Shown here: positions 26,229 through 36,499 of the stretch, in pieces | Position numbering within the stretch: position 1 is the stretch's first letter | Layout of the letters: every line of letters begins with the position of its first letter | The notes under the pieces: model-generated | What the model saw: only the letters and a program-made list of their open reading frames with translations | The model's database searches: none | Told to the model about the DNA's origin: nothing | Source of the DNA: Actinomyces procaprae | GTDB taxonomy: Bacteria; Actinomycetota; Actinomycetes; Actinomycetales; Actinomycetaceae | Reading direction: 5' to 3' | Length of the DNA: 64,000 bases | Assembly: GCF_004798665.1 (NCBI RefSeq) | Contig: NZ_CP039292.1 | Coordinates: 2,108,001 to 2,172,000 of the forward strand | Position numbers and translations under genes: made by a program

Positions 26229-27269
26229 TCAGGCGGCGGTGACGTCCTCCGGGCGGATGGGATCGGGCACCGGCACACCGAGCACCTCAGCGGTGTCCAT
26301 CACGTCCTGGCGCATCTGCGCCAGCAGCGGCTCCAGGCCGTCGAAGGCCAGCATGGGGCGCAGCCGCTCGACCAGCTCGATGACCACAACCTCCCCGTAC
26401 AGGTTCAGGTCCGCGCGCCCGAGCACATGCGCCTCGACGGTGCGGTCGGGCACGTCGTCGAAGGTCGGGTTGGTGCCGATGGAGATGGCGGCGGGCAGGC
26501 GCTCCTCCCCCGCTTCCCCGCCCTCCCCGACTCCTGGCGAACGTACGAGCCAGCCCGCGTAGACGCCGTCGGGCGGTACCACCCCGGCCGTGGCGGCGTC
26601 GAGGTTTGCGGTGGGGAAGCCCAGCTCGCGGCCGCGGCGGTGCCCGTGAATGACGGTGCCGCGCAGGCGGTGGACATGACCGAGGACTTCAGCGGCGCCG
26701 CGCATGTCGCCCGCCTCCAGCAGCTCGCGCACCCAGGTGGAGGACCAGCGCCTGCCCGAGGGGGCCAGCACATCGGCGACGATCTCCACGTCAATGCCGC
26801 AGTTGCGCCCGATCCGCCGCAGTGTGTCGGCGTCGCCGCTGTTGCCGCGGCCGAAGCGCACGTCGTCGCCGACCACGATTGCGCGCGCCCCGAGCAGGCC
26901 CACCAGCCAGTCGCGCACGAACTCCTCCGGCCCCTGGTCGGCGAAGGCCAGCGTGTAGTGGACCACCAGTACGGCGTCCAGGCCGGTGCCCGCCAGGGAG
27001 TCCAGCCGGTCGGCGAGCGAGGTGATCATGGGCAGACGGGTCTCGGGCCGGTGCACCACCGCCGGATGCGGGTCGAAGGTGAGCGCCACAGCGCGGGGCC
27101 TGCGCCCGTCGGCTCCCGCCGCCCGCCGGGCACGCTCAGCCACGCGGGCGAGGATCGCCTGATGTCCGCGGTGCACGCCGTCGAAGACACCGACCGTGAC
27201 GATGCTGCCGGGGCCGTCCGGGTCCGTCAGCTCCCCGGGCACCTGCTCGGCGCCGTACCAAGTCTCCAT
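26229..27269 (-). CDS. ribF: Bifunctional riboflavin kinase / FAD synthetase
   Basis: 346 aa. The N-terminal adenylyltransferase half has TVGVFDGVHRGHQAIL and VVGDDVRFGRG, and the C-terminal flavokinase half has GRELGFPTANL and PPDGVYAGW. It makes FMN and FAD from riboflavin. ATG 27269 is chosen because family similarity begins there, and the upstream in-frame ATG at 27293 is less likely. It follows truB on the same strand in the standard order rbfA-truB-ribF. Confidence 0.95.
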   Translation of the reverse strand: METWYGAEQVPGELTDPDGPGSIVTVGVFDGVHRGHQAILARVAERARRAAGADGRRPRAVALTFDPHPAVVHRPETRLPMITSLADRLDSLAGTGLDAVLVVHYTLAFADQGPEEFVRDWLVGLLGARAIVVGDDVRFGRGNSGDADTLRRIGRNCGIDVEIVADVLAPSGRRWSSTWVRELLEAGDMRGAAEVLGHVHRLRGTVIHGHRRGRELGFPTANLDAATAGVVPPDGVYAGWLVRSPGVGEGGEAGEERLPAAISIGTNPTFDDVPDRTVEAHVLGRADLNLYGEVVVIELVERLRPMLAFDGLEPLLAQMRQDVMDTAEVLGVPVPDPIRPEDVTAA

Positions 27270-27395
27270 TCCGAGCCCCGCCTCAGATCTCATCGCCGAG
27301 GCCGCGCAGGCCGCGGCCGCTCGTGGTCTGGTTCAACTGTGTCTCCTGTGGTGTGGGACGGTGCGGGCAGCGGCATGGCCCGGCGGGTGGCGACG

Positions 27396-28406
27396 TTACT
27401 CCCCCGCCTCGGGCAGTACGAGCACTGGGCGGGTGCGCCCGCCCTTATGAGCCAACAGTGCCACGAGCCCGCCCGCCGGGTCGAACCCGGCCGTCACACC
27501 CTGCCCATCAGCGGCGGGGGCCTTGGAGATGACCGGACGGCGCGGGGGCTGTGCCCGATCGAGCACGGGGGCGGGCAGGGCCTGCCCGTAGCGCAGGGCC
27601 CGGGCCTCGTCTGCATCCAGGTCGACGGCGGGGAAGCAACGGCGTGCCACCACCGCCAGGGGCAGTACCGGCAGTGCCCGCCCGGCCGTCACCGCCGCGG
27701 CCATGGACTCGATGGTGGCGGCCTCAGCCACGTTGAAGGGACCGACGCCGCTGCGGCGCAGCGCGGTCAGGTGCGCTCCGCATCCCAGGGCGACGCCGAG
27801 GTCGCGGGCCAGGGCACGCACGTAGGTACCCGAGGAGCAGTGCACCTCCACGTCAACATCGATCACGGGTGTGCCGTCGGCGGCGGTGACCGGGCGCGGC
27901 TCGCCGACGCGCGCAAGGGCGTGGACGGTGACTGGGCGCGCGGGCAGGGTGACGTCCTCCCCACCGCGCACGCGCGCATAGGAGCGCACGCCGCCGATCT
28001 TTATGGCGGATACGGCCGAGGGCACCTGCATGATCTCGCCGGTCAGGGCCACCAGCGCCGCGTCAAGGCGCGCGGGCAGATCAGGAGCGGCCGTGCAGCC
28101 GGCGGCGGCGGTGAGCTCGCCGTCGGCGTCCTCCGTGAGCGTGGTCTGGCCCAGCCGGACGGTCGCCCGGTACGTCTTGTCGGCGCCGACCAGGTAGGTC
28201 AAAAAGCGCGTGGCGCGGCCGACGCCGAGCAGCAGCAGGCCGGTTGCCATGGGGTCCAGGGTGCCCGCGTGACCGACCTTACGGGTGGCGGCCATGCGCC
28301 GGGTCATGGCGACCACGTCGTGGCTGGTGACTCCGGCATGCTTGTCCACCAGCGCCAGCCCGTCACGGGCTGTCGCGGCGGCGCGCGGGACGTCGGCGAA
28401 TCTCAC
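27396..28406 (-). CDS. truB: tRNA pseudouridine-55 synthase
   Basis: 336 aa. LALVDKHAGVTSHDVV and KVGHAGTLDPMATGLLL (catalytic Asp in GTLDP) identify TruB, with YRATVRLGQTTLTEDADG and GTYVRALARDLG downstream. It isomerises U55 in the T loop of tRNAs. The GTG start at 28406 overlaps the rbfA stop as GTGA, so translation is coupled. A C-terminal PUA-like region ends in VLVLPEAGE. Confidence 0.95.
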   Translation of the reverse strand: MRFADVPRAAATARDGLALVDKHAGVTSHDVVAMTRRMAATRKVGHAGTLDPMATGLLLLGVGRATRFLTYLVGADKTYRATVRLGQTTLTEDADGELTAAAGCTAAPDLPARLDAALVALTGEIMQVPSAVSAIKIGGVRSYARVRGGEDVTLPARPVTVHALARVGEPRPVTAADGTPVIDVDVEVHCSSGTYVRALARDLGVALGCGAHLTALRRSGVGPFNVAEAATIESMAAAVTAGRALPVLPLAVVARRCFPAVDLDADEARALRYGQALPAPVLDRAQPPRRPVISKAPAADGQGVTAGFDPAGGLVALLAHKGGRTRPVLVLPEAGE

Positions 28407-28882
28407 GCGTCGGCTTCCTCGTCGCCCTCGTCGTCCGCCTCCTCGTCGCCCTCGTCGTCCGCCTCCTCGTCGTGCCGGTAGGGGTCGGCGTCGCCGGCGT
28501 AGGCGGCACCCGCGTGGGTGCGGGCGATCTCCTCATCCCTGGCGCGGGCCTGGGCCAGGGCGTCCTCGAAGGCCTGCGCCTGGGTGGGCAGTGAGTCCAG
28601 CTGGAAGGTGATCGAGGGGGTCAGGCGGATTCCGAGCGCCCGGCCGACCTCGGAGCGGATCAGTCCGGTGGCCGAGCGCAGTGCGGCGGCGGTGTCCTGG
28701 CGCTCCTCGTCAGTGCCATAGACGGTGTAGAAGACAGTCGCCTGCTGCAGGTCACCGGTCACGCGCACATCGGTGATGGTGACGAAGCCGATTCGGGGGT
28801 CCTTGATCCTGCCCTGCAGGAGGCGGGCGACGGTTTCCTGAATGTGGTCGGCGACCTTGCGGACGCGGGCGGCGTCGGCCAT
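28403..28882 (-). CDS. rbfA: Ribosome-binding factor A
   Basis: 159 aa, against about 120-150 usual. The KH-like core (VADHIQETVARLLQGRIKDP, VTITDVRVTGDLQQATVFYTV, SITFQLDS) is standard for this 16S maturation and cold-response factor. It ends in a low-complexity acidic tail of tandem EEADDEGD units, encoded by 24-bp DNA repeats at about 28410-28475. ATG 28882. It lies between infB and truB. Confidence 0.94.
   Translation of the reverse strand: MADAARVRKVADHIQETVARLLQGRIKDPRIGFVTITDVRVTGDLQQATVFYTVYGTDEERQDTAAALRSATGLIRSEVGRALGIRLTPSITFQLDSLPTQAQAFEDALAQARARDEEIARTHAGAAYAGDADPYRHDEEADDEGDEEADDEGDEEADA
28410..28475 (-). repeat. 24-bp tandem repeats coding the RbfA acidic tail
   Basis: Coding repeats give EEADDEGD about two and a half times. 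Such tracts can gain or lose units in frame. Confidence 0.7.
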
Positions 28883-29138
28883 GTGAGCTCCTTAAGGTTC
28901 GAAGCGGAGTGAAAAAGGCTCGGTGAAGACTTGCGTGTCCGCGGTGGTGTGCGGCGCGCAAGCGCAGCGCGCCGTCGACTGCCGCAGCTCCAACCGGCGG
29001 ACGGGATATTGTGCCCCAACCGGGTGACGATCGCCAGGTGGCAGCCGCACCGCGCATCTGCAGGTGGTCCAATTCGCGCGCATACGCCTGGGACTATCCT
29101 CGTGGCCGCCACTCCCCCAACCTGAACAGGACCGCCCC

Positions 29139-30125
29139 GTGAACGTCTCCTCCCCCACGCCTGAGCCGCCGCTGGCCGCTGCGGCGCAGGCAGCATCCGC
29201 AACACGCACCAGTGCGGCCGCCGACGACGCCTCCGGCGTGGCGATGGTGCTCGGCTGCTACCTGCTGTGGGGCCTGTTCCCGCTGTACTTCCGCCTGCTG
29301 CAGGCCGCCGGCAGTGTGGAGATCATCGGGCACCGGCTGGTGTGGACCCTGGTCACCTGCCTGCTGCTGACCGCGCTGCGCCGCTCGTGGCGCACCCTGC
29401 GGGCAGTGGTGACGACCCCACGCCTGCTTGGCATCCTCGCGGTCAGTGGCCTGCTGGTGTCGGTGAACTGGCTGGTTTACGTTTATGCGGTCAACTCCGA
29501 TCGCACCGCGGATGCGGCACTGGGGTACTTCATCAACCCGCTGGTCACAGTGGTACTCGCAGCGGTCTTCCTGGGCGAGCGGCTGCGTCCGGCGCAGGGC
29601 GTCGCCGTCGGCATAGCGGTGATCGCCATCGCCGTGCTGGTGGCCGCGCAGGGCGATCTGCCATGGATCTCACTGTCGCTCGCCCTCAGCTTCGGGGTGT
29701 ACGGGCTGGTGAAGAAGCGCGTGGGCACGCAGGTGGATGCGCTCACCGGGCTCACGGTGGAGAGCGGCTGCATGACTCCGGTGGCGTTGGTCTACTTCGC
29801 CTGGCTGTACGCGGGCGGGCAGGGCGCCTTGCAGGGGGCGACGGCGTCCGGGGCGCTGACGGCCGGGTTGATGCTGGCCGGCCCGGTTACTGCGGTGCCG
29901 CTGCTGCTGTTCGCTGCGGGCACGCGCCGGGTGCCACTGTCGATCGTGGGGCTGAGCCAGTACATCACTCCGGTAATGCAGTTCCTGCTGGCCTGGGCGG
30001 TGTTCCGCGAGGAGATCTCGGCGGCCCGCTGGGTCTCGACGGCGCTGGTGTGGTTGGCGGTGGTCGTGTTCGTCACCGACCTGCTGTGGCAGCTGGCGCG
30101 CCGACCGCGCCTGGGCACCAAATGA
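29139..30125 (+). CDS. rarD: RarD-type EamA transporter
   Basis: 328 aa. Ten hydrophobic segments, beginning AMVLGCYLLWGLFPLYF (about residue 33), with RLVWTL, NWLVYVYAVNSDRTADAALGYFINPL and ITPVMQFLLAW, typical of the RarD subfamily of the drug/metabolite transporter superfamily. Substrate unknown. The start is GTG 29139, after AACAGGA. It is divergent from rbfA. Its stop codon lies inside the left arm of a strong terminator shared with infB on the other strand. Confidence 0.88.
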   Translation: MNVSSPTPEPPLAAAAQAASATRTSAAADDASGVAMVLGCYLLWGLFPLYFRLLQAAGSVEIIGHRLVWTLVTCLLLTALRRSWRTLRAVVTTPRLLGILAVSGLLVSVNWLVYVYAVNSDRTADAALGYFINPLVTVVLAAVFLGERLRPAQGVAVGIAVIAIAVLVAAQGDLPWISLSLALSFGVYGLVKKRVGTQVDALTGLTVESGCMTPVALVYFAWLYAGGQGALQGATASGALTAGLMLAGPVTAVPLLLFAAGTRRVPLSIVGLSQYITPVMQFLLAWAVFREEISAARWVSTALVWLAVVVFVTDLLWQLARRPRLGTK

Positions 30126-30172
30126 CGTCGGCGCCGCCATCCCTGAAGGGAGCAGCGGCGCCGACGTCATTT
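30120..30172. terminator. Bidirectional terminator overlapping the rarD stop codon
   Basis: A perfect 18-bp stem has arms 30120-30137 (AAATGACGTCGGCGCCGC) and 30155-30172, with a 17-nt loop. Each arm begins with AAA and ends with TTT outward. It sits between convergent rarD and infB, and the rarD TGA (30123-30125) is inside the left arm. Confidence 0.88.
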
Positions 30173-30243
30173 CTGCCGGTCGCGGCGCGTCACAGGTGCC
30201 GGATTCGGTGCGTGAGGGCCGACCGGCATCTGCGCAACGATGT

Positions 30244-33165
30244 TCAGTCGCGAGGCTTCTCGCGCATCTCCCAGGTCTCGATGACGTCGCCCTCGGCGAT
30301 GTCACGGAAGCTGAGGTTGATACCGCACTCGTAGCCCTCGCGGACCTCGGTCACGTCGTCCTTCTCGCGGCGCAGCGTCTCGACCGTGAGGTCCCCGGCC
30401 ACCACGACGCCGTCGCGCACCAGGCGGGCCTTGGCGCCCCGCTTGATGACGCCCGAGCGGACGATCGAGCCGGCGATTGAGCCGAACTTCGAGGAGCGGA
30501 AGACCTGGCGGATCTCGGCCGTCCCCAGCTCGACCTCCTCGTAGATCGGCTTGAGCATGCCCTTCATGGCCGCCTCGACATCCTCGATGGCGTTGTAGAT
30601 GACCGTGTAGAACTTCATGTCGACGCCCTCGCGGTCGGCCAGCTCGGCCACCCGCACTGCGGGGCGCACGTTGAAGCCGATGATGACGGCGGAGTCCACC
30701 GTGGCCAGGTCGACGTCGCTCTGCGTGACCGCGCCGACGCCGCGGTGAATGACCCGCAGGGCCACCTCGTCGCCGACGTCGATCTTGAGCAGCGAGTCCT
30801 CCAGTGCCTCAACCGCACCCGAGCTGTCGCCCTTGAGGATGAGGTTGAGGGTGTCGACCTTGCCCTCCTTGAGGACGTCGGTGAGGTTCTCAAGCGAGAC
30901 GCGCTTGCGGCGCTTGGCGAGCTCCGCGGCACGCCCGGCGGCCTCACGACGGTCAGCGATCTGACGGGCGGTGCGGTCGTCGGGGGCGACGATGAAGGAG
31001 TCGCCTGCGCTGGGAACACTGGTCAGGCCGAGCACCTGAGCGGGCCGGGCCGGGCCGGCCTCTTCAAGCGCGTTGCCGTGCTCGTCGAACATGGCGCGCA
31101 CACGCCCGTAGGCACTGCCGGCGACGATCGGGTCACCCACGTGCAGCGTGCCCCGCTCCACCAGGATGGTGGCGACGGCGCCGCGGCCGCGGTCCAGCTT
31201 CGCCTCCACGGTGACGCCGCGGGCGTCCGTGTTCGGGTTGGCGCGCAGGTCCAGGGCGGCGTCGGCGGTCAGCAGGACCGCCTCCAGCAGTCCGTCGATG
31301 TTGGTGCGCTGCTTGGCGGAGATGTCCACGAACATGGTGTCACCGCCGTACTCCTCGGGAACCAGACCGTACTCGGTGAGCTGGCCACGGATCTTCTCCG
31401 GGTTGGCGCCCTCCTTATCGATCTTGTTCACGGCGACGACGATCGGCACACCGGCCGCCTGGGCGTGGTTGAGCGCCTCAACGGTCTGCGGCATTACGCC
31501 GTCGTCGGCGGCCACCACCAGGATGGCGATGTCCGTCACCTCGGCACCGCGGGCACGCATGGCTGTGAAGGCCTCGTGGCCGGGGGTGTCGATGAAGGTG
31601 ATCGGGCGTGTCTCCTCACCCAGATTCACGCGCACCTGGTAGGCGCCGATGGACTGGGTGATACCGCCGGCCTCGCCGGCAACCACATCGGTGGAGCGGA
31701 TGGCGTCCAGCAGCTTGGTCTTACCGTGGTCGACGTGACCCATGACGGTCACTACCGGCGGGCGTGCGACCAGGTCCGCGTCGTCCTCGCCGGCCTCCTC
31801 GGCCTCAAGGTCGATGTCGAAGGACTCCAGCAGCTCGCGGTCCTCGTCCTCCGGGGAGACGATCTGGACGTCGTAGCCGAGTTCCGCACCCAGCAGGGCG
31901 AAGGTGTCCTCGTCCAGGGACTGGGTGGCCGTGGCCATCTCCCCCAGGTGGAAGAGAACGGTCACCAGGGCCGCCGGGTTGGCGTTGATCTTCTCAGCCA
32001 GGTCGGTCAGTGTGGCGCCCTGGCGCACACGCACCGGAGTGGAGCCGTCACCGCGGGGGACGACGACGCCGCCGATGGTCGGCGCGCTCTGCTGCTCGAA
32101 CTCCTGGCGCTTGGCCCTACGCGACTTGCGTCCGCGCGGAGCACCGCCGCCGCGCCCGAAGGCGCCCTGGGTGGAGCCGCGCCCACCACGGCCGCCGCGA
32201 GGGCCACCACCGAAGCCGCCGCGCGGGCCGCCGCCTGTGCCTCCACGTCCGCCGGAACCGGGGCCACCGCGGCCGCCCTGACCGCCGCGGGCCGGAGCGC
32301 CGGGCCGCCCGACCGAGGACCGTCCCGGCATCATGCCCGGGTTGGGACGGGGGCCACCGGAGCCTCCGGGACGCGGGCCCGGGCGCGGACCGCCCTGACC
32401 GGGACGTCCGCCCTGCGGCCGCGGACCACCGGAGCCACCGGGACGCGGGCCCGGGCGCGGACCGCCCTGACCGGGGCGTCCGCCCTGCGGCCGCGGACCA
32501 CCGGAGCCACCGGGGCGCGGCATGCCCTGGGAGGTGGCGTACGGGTTGTTGCCCGGACGCGGGCCGCCCGAGCGTGCGCCCTTGCCACGGCCACGGCCGC
32601 CGGAGCCACCGGGGCGCGGCATGCCCTGGGAGGTGGCGTACGGGTTGTTGCCCGGACGCGGAGCACCTGGCCGAGGACCGGGTGTGGGCGCGGCCGGACG
32701 CGGTCCCGGCGTCGGGGCTGCGGGCCGAGGCCTCTGGTCCGGCTTCTGGTCCGTGCCGGGGCCCGGCGCGGGCTGCGCGGCCTGAGGCGCGGGCGTCGGA
32801 CGCGGCGGCTTGGGACCGGCGGGCTTGGGGGCGGCGGCCGGCTTGGGCGCAGCCGACGCCGACTTTGGAGCCGCGGGGCGCGCCCCGGGCTTGGGCGTGC
32901 TGGGCGTCGGCTTCGGCACGGCACCGGGGGTCGGCGTCGCCGGCTTCGCCGCAGGCTTGGGAGCGGTCGGCTTGGGGGACTTGGCCTCGCCCTGGGAGGC
33001 GAAGTGCTCGCGTACCCTGCGAGCAACGGGGGGCTCAACGGTGGAGGACGCCGCCTTGACGAACTCCCCCTGATCCTTGAGCCAGGCCAGAATCACCTTG
33101 GAGGTGATCTTCTTGCCAGTGGGGTCGAGCTCCTTGGCGAGCTCATGAACGCGTGGTTTTGCCAC
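30244..33165 (-). CDS. infB: Translation initiation factor IF-2
   Basis: 973 aa. The N-terminus [12 protein letters not shown] is the IF2_N module. A Pro/Gly/Arg-rich linker of about 270 residues follows, containing repeats (two copies each of [20 protein letters not shown] and a [12 protein letters not shown] unit). Next is a second IF2_N module ([16 protein letters not shown]), the GTPase with G1 GHVDHGKT, G2 region [10 protein letters not shown]3 DTPGHEAF and G4 NKID, then domains II-IV. It places initiator tRNA on the ribosome. ATG 33165. It lies between ylxR and rbfA in canonical order. Confidence 0.97.
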   Translation of the reverse strand: MAKPRVHELAKELDPTGKKITSKVILAWLKDQGEFVKAASSTVEPPVARRVREHFASQGEAKSPKPTAPKPAAKPATPTPGAVPKPTPSTPKPGARPAAPKSASAAPKPAAAPKPAGPKPPRPTPAPQAAQPAPGPGTDQKPDQRPRPAAPTPGPRPAAPTPGPRPGAPRPGNNPYATSQGMPRPGGSGGRGRGKGARSGGPRPGNNPYATSQGMPRPGGSGGPRPQGGRPGQGGPRPGPRPGGSGGPRPQGGRPGQGGPRPGPRPGGSGGPRPNPGMMPGRSSVGRPGAPARGGQGGRGGPGSGGRGGTGGGPRGGFGGGPRGGRGGRGSTQGAFGRGGGAPRGRKSRRAKRQEFEQQSAPTIGGVVVPRGDGSTPVRVRQGATLTDLAEKINANPAALVTVLFHLGEMATATQSLDEDTFALLGAELGYDVQIVSPEDEDRELLESFDIDLEAEEAGEDDADLVARPPVVTVMGHVDHGKTKLLDAIRSTDVVAGEAGGITQSIGAYQVRVNLGEETRPITFIDTPGHEAFTAMRARGAEVTDIAILVVAADDGVMPQTVEALNHAQAAGVPIVVAVNKIDKEGANPEKIRGQLTEYGLVPEEYGGDTMFVDISAKQRTNIDGLLEAVLLTADAALDLRANPNTDARGVTVEAKLDRGRGAVATILVERGTLHVGDPIVAGSAYGRVRAMFDEHGNALEEAGPARPAQVLGLTSVPSAGDSFIVAPDDRTARQIADRREAAGRAAELAKRRKRVSLENLTDVLKEGKVDTLNLILKGDSSGAVEALEDSLLKIDVGDEVALRVIHRGVGAVTQSDVDLATVDSAVIIGFNVRPAVRVAELADREGVDMKFYTVIYNAIEDVEAAMKGMLKPIYEEVELGTAEIRQVFRSSKFGSIAGSIVRSGVIKRGAKARLVRDGVVVAGDLTVETLRREKDDVTEVREGYECGINLSFRDIAEGDVIETWEMREKPRD
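32340..32680 (-). repeat. Tandem repeats in the infB linker (72 and about 99 bp)
   Basis: Two near-identical 72-bp units (one starting near 32367, the next near 32439) and two copies of a segment coding [14 protein letters not shown] about 99 bp apart (near 32522 and 32620). In-frame, low-complexity linker expansion. Confidence 0.75.
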
Positions 33166-33182
33166 TTTTCTCCTGTCCGGTT

Positions 33183-33204
33183 GCCCACCCCGAACAGGGT
33201 GGGC
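33183..33204 (-). terminator. Small hairpin between ylxR and infB
   Basis: GCCCACCC-CGAACA-GGGTGGGC, a perfect 8-bp stem with a 6-nt loop in the 90-bp intercistronic gap. It is too weak to be sure of termination. It may attenuate or mark an RNA processing site. Confidence 0.45.
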
Positions 33205-33255
33205 GCTAGTAGAGGCAGCTCATTGCTGGGTACTCATCGGGTGCCCATCAGCTTC

Positions 33256-33591
33256 CTACCCGCCTTTGCTATCGGTCTGCCGCCCCCGGTCGGGAGGCGG
33301 TGCTGGCGTGCGGACGTGGTTCACAGCATTGGTGCGGATCCAGTCGCGCACGGGGGCCACATCGGGTGACCCACGCATGCGCAGGGCGCGCCCGAAGGCG
33401 CGCCTGCGCTCGGCGAGGTCGACGCATGCCGGGTCCGGGTGGATCCATGCGCCACGCCCCGGCATGAGTGCCCGGGCGTCAACGGTCAGCTCGCCACTGT
33501 CCGTCAGGGCCAGGCGCAGCAACTGCGCCCGCGGGGCCTTGCCGCGGCAACCGATACAGGTGCGTTCGGGCACGTGGGGGGTGCTTACCAC
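33256..33591 (-). CDS. ylxR: YlxR-family (DUF448) RNA-binding protein
   Basis: 111 aa. VPERTCIGCRGKAPRAQLLRL is the signature, followed by GRGAWIHPDPACVDLAERRRAFGRALR. It is a small nucleic-acid binding protein always found between nusA and infB. In some bacteria it has been reported to influence RNase P activity or transcription. GTG 33591. The C-terminus is Pro/Arg-rich. Confidence 0.92.
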   Translation of the reverse strand: MVSTPHVPERTCIGCRGKAPRAQLLRLALTDSGELTVDARALMPGRGAWIHPDPACVDLAERRRAFGRALRMRGSPDVAPVRDWIRTNAVNHVRTPAPPPDRGRQTDSKGG

Positions 33592-33700
33592 CGGCTGGCC
33601 GCGTCCTTCCGCTTGCTGTCGACTGCCGCCGCGGTGCGTCGAACAGCGGTTCGGCGCATGCCCGCAGGCAGGCCAAGAGCAAGTGTAGCCGGGTTGCGCG

Positions 33701-34747
33701 CTAGTCCTGAGCGCCGGGGGCTGAGGGACCAGTCACGTCGTCGGCACGGGAGTCGCGGCCGGGGGTGACCTCGCCGGACTCGGTGTCGGCGTGGATGTCG
33801 ATCTTCCAGCCCGTGAGCCGTGCCGCCAGGCGGGCGTTCTGGCCCTCCTTGCCGATCGCCAGCGACAGCTGGAAGTCGGGAACGATGGCGCGGGCGGAGC
33901 GCTCCTGGGCGTCAAGGACCGTCACGGAGGCGACGCGGGCCGGTGACAGGGCGTTGGCGACGAAGCGGGCCGGGTCCTCGGAGTAGTCGACGATGTCGAT
34001 CTTCTCCCCGCCGAGTTCCGCCATGACGGCGCGCACCCGCTGCCCCATTGGGCCGATGCAGGCGCCCTTGGCGTTCACGCCGCGCACGCGGGCACTGACC
34101 GCGACCTTGGTGCGGTGCCCGGCCTCCCGCGCCACGGAGACGATCTCGACGTCGCCGGAGGCGATCTCGGGGACCTCCCGCTCGAACAGTTTGCGCACCA
34201 GGCCCGGGTGGGTGCGCGAGAGGATGATCTGTGCGCCCTTGGGACCGCGGGACACCTCGGTGACGTAGGCGCGGATACGGTCTCCGTGCCGGTAGTGCTC
34301 ACCGGGGACCTGCTCGTGCGGGGGCATGATGCCCTCGTGCTCGTCGTCCAGGCGCACGTAGACCAGGCGCGGGTCGCGACCCTGCTCCACCGTGCCGGAG
34401 ATGAGCTCGCCGGCCTTGTCCTTGAAGGCGCCCAGGACCTCGAAGTCACGGCGGTCCTGGATGCGCTGCACGATCACCGAGCGGGCGGTGGCCTGGGCGA
34501 TGCGGCCGAAGTCCTCGGGGGTGTCGTCGAAGTACTCGCCGGTGGGCTCGTCGTTGTCGTCGACCTCCGGGGCGAGTACCGTCATGTGCCCGGTCCTGCG
34601 GTCGATCTCCACGTGGGCGCCGCGGATGGCGCCGGGAACCTTGCTGTATGCGCCCAGGATGGCGTCCTCGATGGCGGGTAGCAGATTGTCCAGGTCGATG
34701 CCCAGCTCGTCGGCTGCACCTCGCAGCTCCGGCATGTTGATGTCCAT
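33701..34747 (-). CDS. nusA: Transcription termination/antitermination factor NusA
   Basis: 348 aa, the short actinobacterial form without the C-terminal acidic repeats. Domains are the N-terminal RNA polymerase-binding region ([19 protein letters not shown]), S1 ([19 protein letters not shown]), KH1 and KH2 with [19 protein letters not shown] and [19 protein letters not shown]. It controls pausing, termination and rRNA antitermination. ATG 34747. It lies downstream of rimP. Confidence 0.96.
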   Translation of the reverse strand: MDINMPELRGAADELGIDLDNLLPAIEDAILGAYSKVPGAIRGAHVEIDRRTGHMTVLAPEVDDNDEPTGEYFDDTPEDFGRIAQATARSVIVQRIQDRRDFEVLGAFKDKAGELISGTVEQGRDPRLVYVRLDDEHEGIMPPHEQVPGEHYRHGDRIRAYVTEVSRGPKGAQIILSRTHPGLVRKLFEREVPEIASGDVEIVSVAREAGHRTKVAVSARVRGVNAKGACIGPMGQRVRAVMAELGGEKIDIVDYSEDPARFVANALSPARVASVTVLDAQERSARAIVPDFQLSLAIGKEGQNARLAARLTGWKIDIHADTESGEVTPGRDSRADDVTGPSAPGAQD

Positions 34748-34832
34748 GATTCCTGATTCCTTTGTCTCGTCTGGGGCGGTCGGCGTCGCCGGCCGGGTCC
34801 TTAAGGGGACGCCGGTGCGGGGTTGGGGCCGC

Positions 34833-35309
34833 TTACATGCTCACGACCATACGGGCGGCGGTCACGTCCGCCACCGCAATGGTGCGGGGCGAGTCGTGGA
34901 CCATGAGGGTGACGGAGTCGGCGTCGGCGGCGGTGACCTCTCCCTCCAGGGTCTGCTCCTGCGTGCCTGAGGCGGTGGTGATCACCGCGCGGTGTCCGAC
35001 GGCGCGGCGGAAGTGGCGGGGCGAACGCAGCTCCCGTTCGGCGCCCGGGGTGGAGACCTCAAGCGTGTACTGGCCTGCCACCGGATCGGCGGCGTCGACG
35101 GCGTCGGAGATCGCGCGGGTGGCCTCGCCGAGGGTATCCAGGTCGAGGTCGCCGGGGCCGTCGGGAAGGTCGACGATCACCCGCAGCGTGGTGTACCTGC
35201 CGGCCCGCGCCAGGCGCACGTCCTCCAGGAAGAGCCCGGTCTGCTCGACGACGGGGGCGAGTAGCCGGTGCAGGCCTTGCTCCTGGCTCCGGGCGGACGC
35301 GTCGGTCAT
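34833..35309 (-). CDS. rimP: Ribosome maturation factor RimP
   Basis: 158 aa. [40 protein letters not shown] and [17 protein letters not shown] are RimP features (30S assembly). ATG 35309 follows GGGAGGAA. A much longer open frame continues upstream across the divergent lipoprotein gene but has no homology. First gene of the rimP-nusA-ylxR-infB series. Confidence 0.93.
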   Translation of the reverse strand: MTDASARSQEQGLHRLLAPVVEQTGLFLEDVRLARAGRYTTLRVIVDLPDGPGDLDLDTLGEATRAISDAVDAADPVAGQYTLEVSTPGAERELRSPRHFRRAVGHRAVITTASGTQEQTLEGEVTAADADSVTLMVHDSPRTIAVADVTAARMVVSM

Positions 35310-35417
35310 ATGGGGGTTCCTCCCGTAATGGGCCCGGTGGGGCCGGTCGTGTCTGAGTCGCTGCAAGACGGCTCGGTTGATCGGCCCCATGCTACCCGTC
35401 CGTGCGAGGATGACCAC

Positions 35418-36398
35418 GTGACACCGACTTTCACCGCCGGCCCGGCTGCCTCGCGTTCCCTTCCGACCCGTCGTGTACTGCTGCGCCGTGCGGGCGTCCT
35501 CGCCCTGACGGCGGCGGTCGCGGCCACGGGCGCCTGCGGCCTGCGGGTGGGCGGTGGCTCCCCCGCGTCCCTGCCGACGGCGTCCGCTCAGGAGGCGGTG
35601 CGTGACGGCCTGGCCCGGCAGGCCACGTTGATCGGCTCGACGGCGGATGTGGTGGCCCGCTCCCAGGACGCCGAGCAGTCCGCCCTGGCCGACGCGATCG
35701 CCGCCAGTGCCGCCACCCAGCTGGAGGCGCTGGGTGGAGTGTGGGACCCGTGGGCTACGCCGGTACCCACCACCTATGAGACGGTCGCCCCGCTCCCCTC
35801 CGCCGCAGCGGATGCCGACACCACCGACCTGACCGCCGCCCTGACCGACGGGGCGGCGCTGGCGCGCACGGCGGCCGCCGCCTGTGAAGACGCCGCCACC
35901 GCCCGCCTGTACGCCTCCTTGGCGGTGGCCTGGTCGCTTCGGGCGCTGCAGCTGGACGGAGCCGCAGTGGAGGTCTCCGGGCGGGATGCCGCCGCGGTGA
36001 CCGTGGCACTGCCGGGCGAGTTGCTGGCCGCTTACGACGCGGCCCGCTACGCGCTGGAGGAGGTGGGTGCGCGCTCGACGGGTGCGTCCCGCAGCCGCGC
36101 CGCGGCGGACGCCGGCTATGCCAAGGCAGTCGTAAGCGCCGCGGTGGCGGCGGGAAGTGAGGACACCCGCCTGGCGGCCTACGCTGCCCCCACGCAGGCG
36201 GCGGACTCGGCCACGTCCATTGACGTGACCTGGGCGCGTCAGGTGTGGCTGGCAGTGGAGGAGACCGAGCTGGCCGGTGTGGTCGCAAGCGGAGGTGACG
36301 CCACCGAGGCGGCGATCGACGCGGCTCTGGATGCGGCTCTGCGTGCCCGTGCCTGGGGCGCGAATGTGGACGCACCCCTGCCCGGATACGCCGACTGA
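35418..36398 (+). CDS. DUF4439 ferritin-like lipoprotein
   Basis: 326 aa. The N-terminus has a twin-arginine-like TRRVLLRRAG segment, hydrophobic stretch and lipobox ATGAC. The C-terminal about 140 residues form a four-helix DUF4439 ferritin-like domain (LAAYDAARYALEEVGAR, AAPTQAADSATSIDVTWARQ-type). Such lipoproteins are conserved divergent from rimP in Actinobacteria. Function is unknown and metal ligands are not clearly visible. GTG 35418 follows GCGAGGA. Confidence 0.8.
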   Translation: MTPTFTAGPAASRSLPTRRVLLRRAGVLALTAAVAATGACGLRVGGGSPASLPTASAQEAVRDGLARQATLIGSTADVVARSQDAEQSALADAIAASAATQLEALGGVWDPWATPVPTTYETVAPLPSAAADADTTDLTAALTDGAALARTAAAACEDAATARLYASLAVAWSLRALQLDGAAVEVSGRDAAAVTVALPGELLAAYDAARYALEEVGARSTGASRSRAAADAGYAKAVVSAAVAAGSEDTRLAAYAAPTQAADSATSIDVTWARQVWLAVEETELAGVVASGGDATEAAIDAALDAALRARAWGANVDAPLPGYAD

Positions 36399-36499
36399 GC
36401 GGCTCGTTTCCTGGATCTTCCGGTTTGAGGGTGTGGTGGTTGGGGCCCGCGGGTTGCCGTGTTCGGCGCGCTGTTCTGTGTGCACCGGGTCGGCTAGGT

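Noticed and set aside
30745..33369. 874-codon plus-strand frame opposite infB
   Set aside because: Exact shadow of a firmly identified gene. The same holds for the long frames opposite pnp, dxr, proS and ispG.
34833..36485. RimP as a 550-aa protein
   Set aside because: The extension overlaps the divergent DUF4439 gene and has no homology. ATG 35309 has a good RBS and gives a normal-length RimP.
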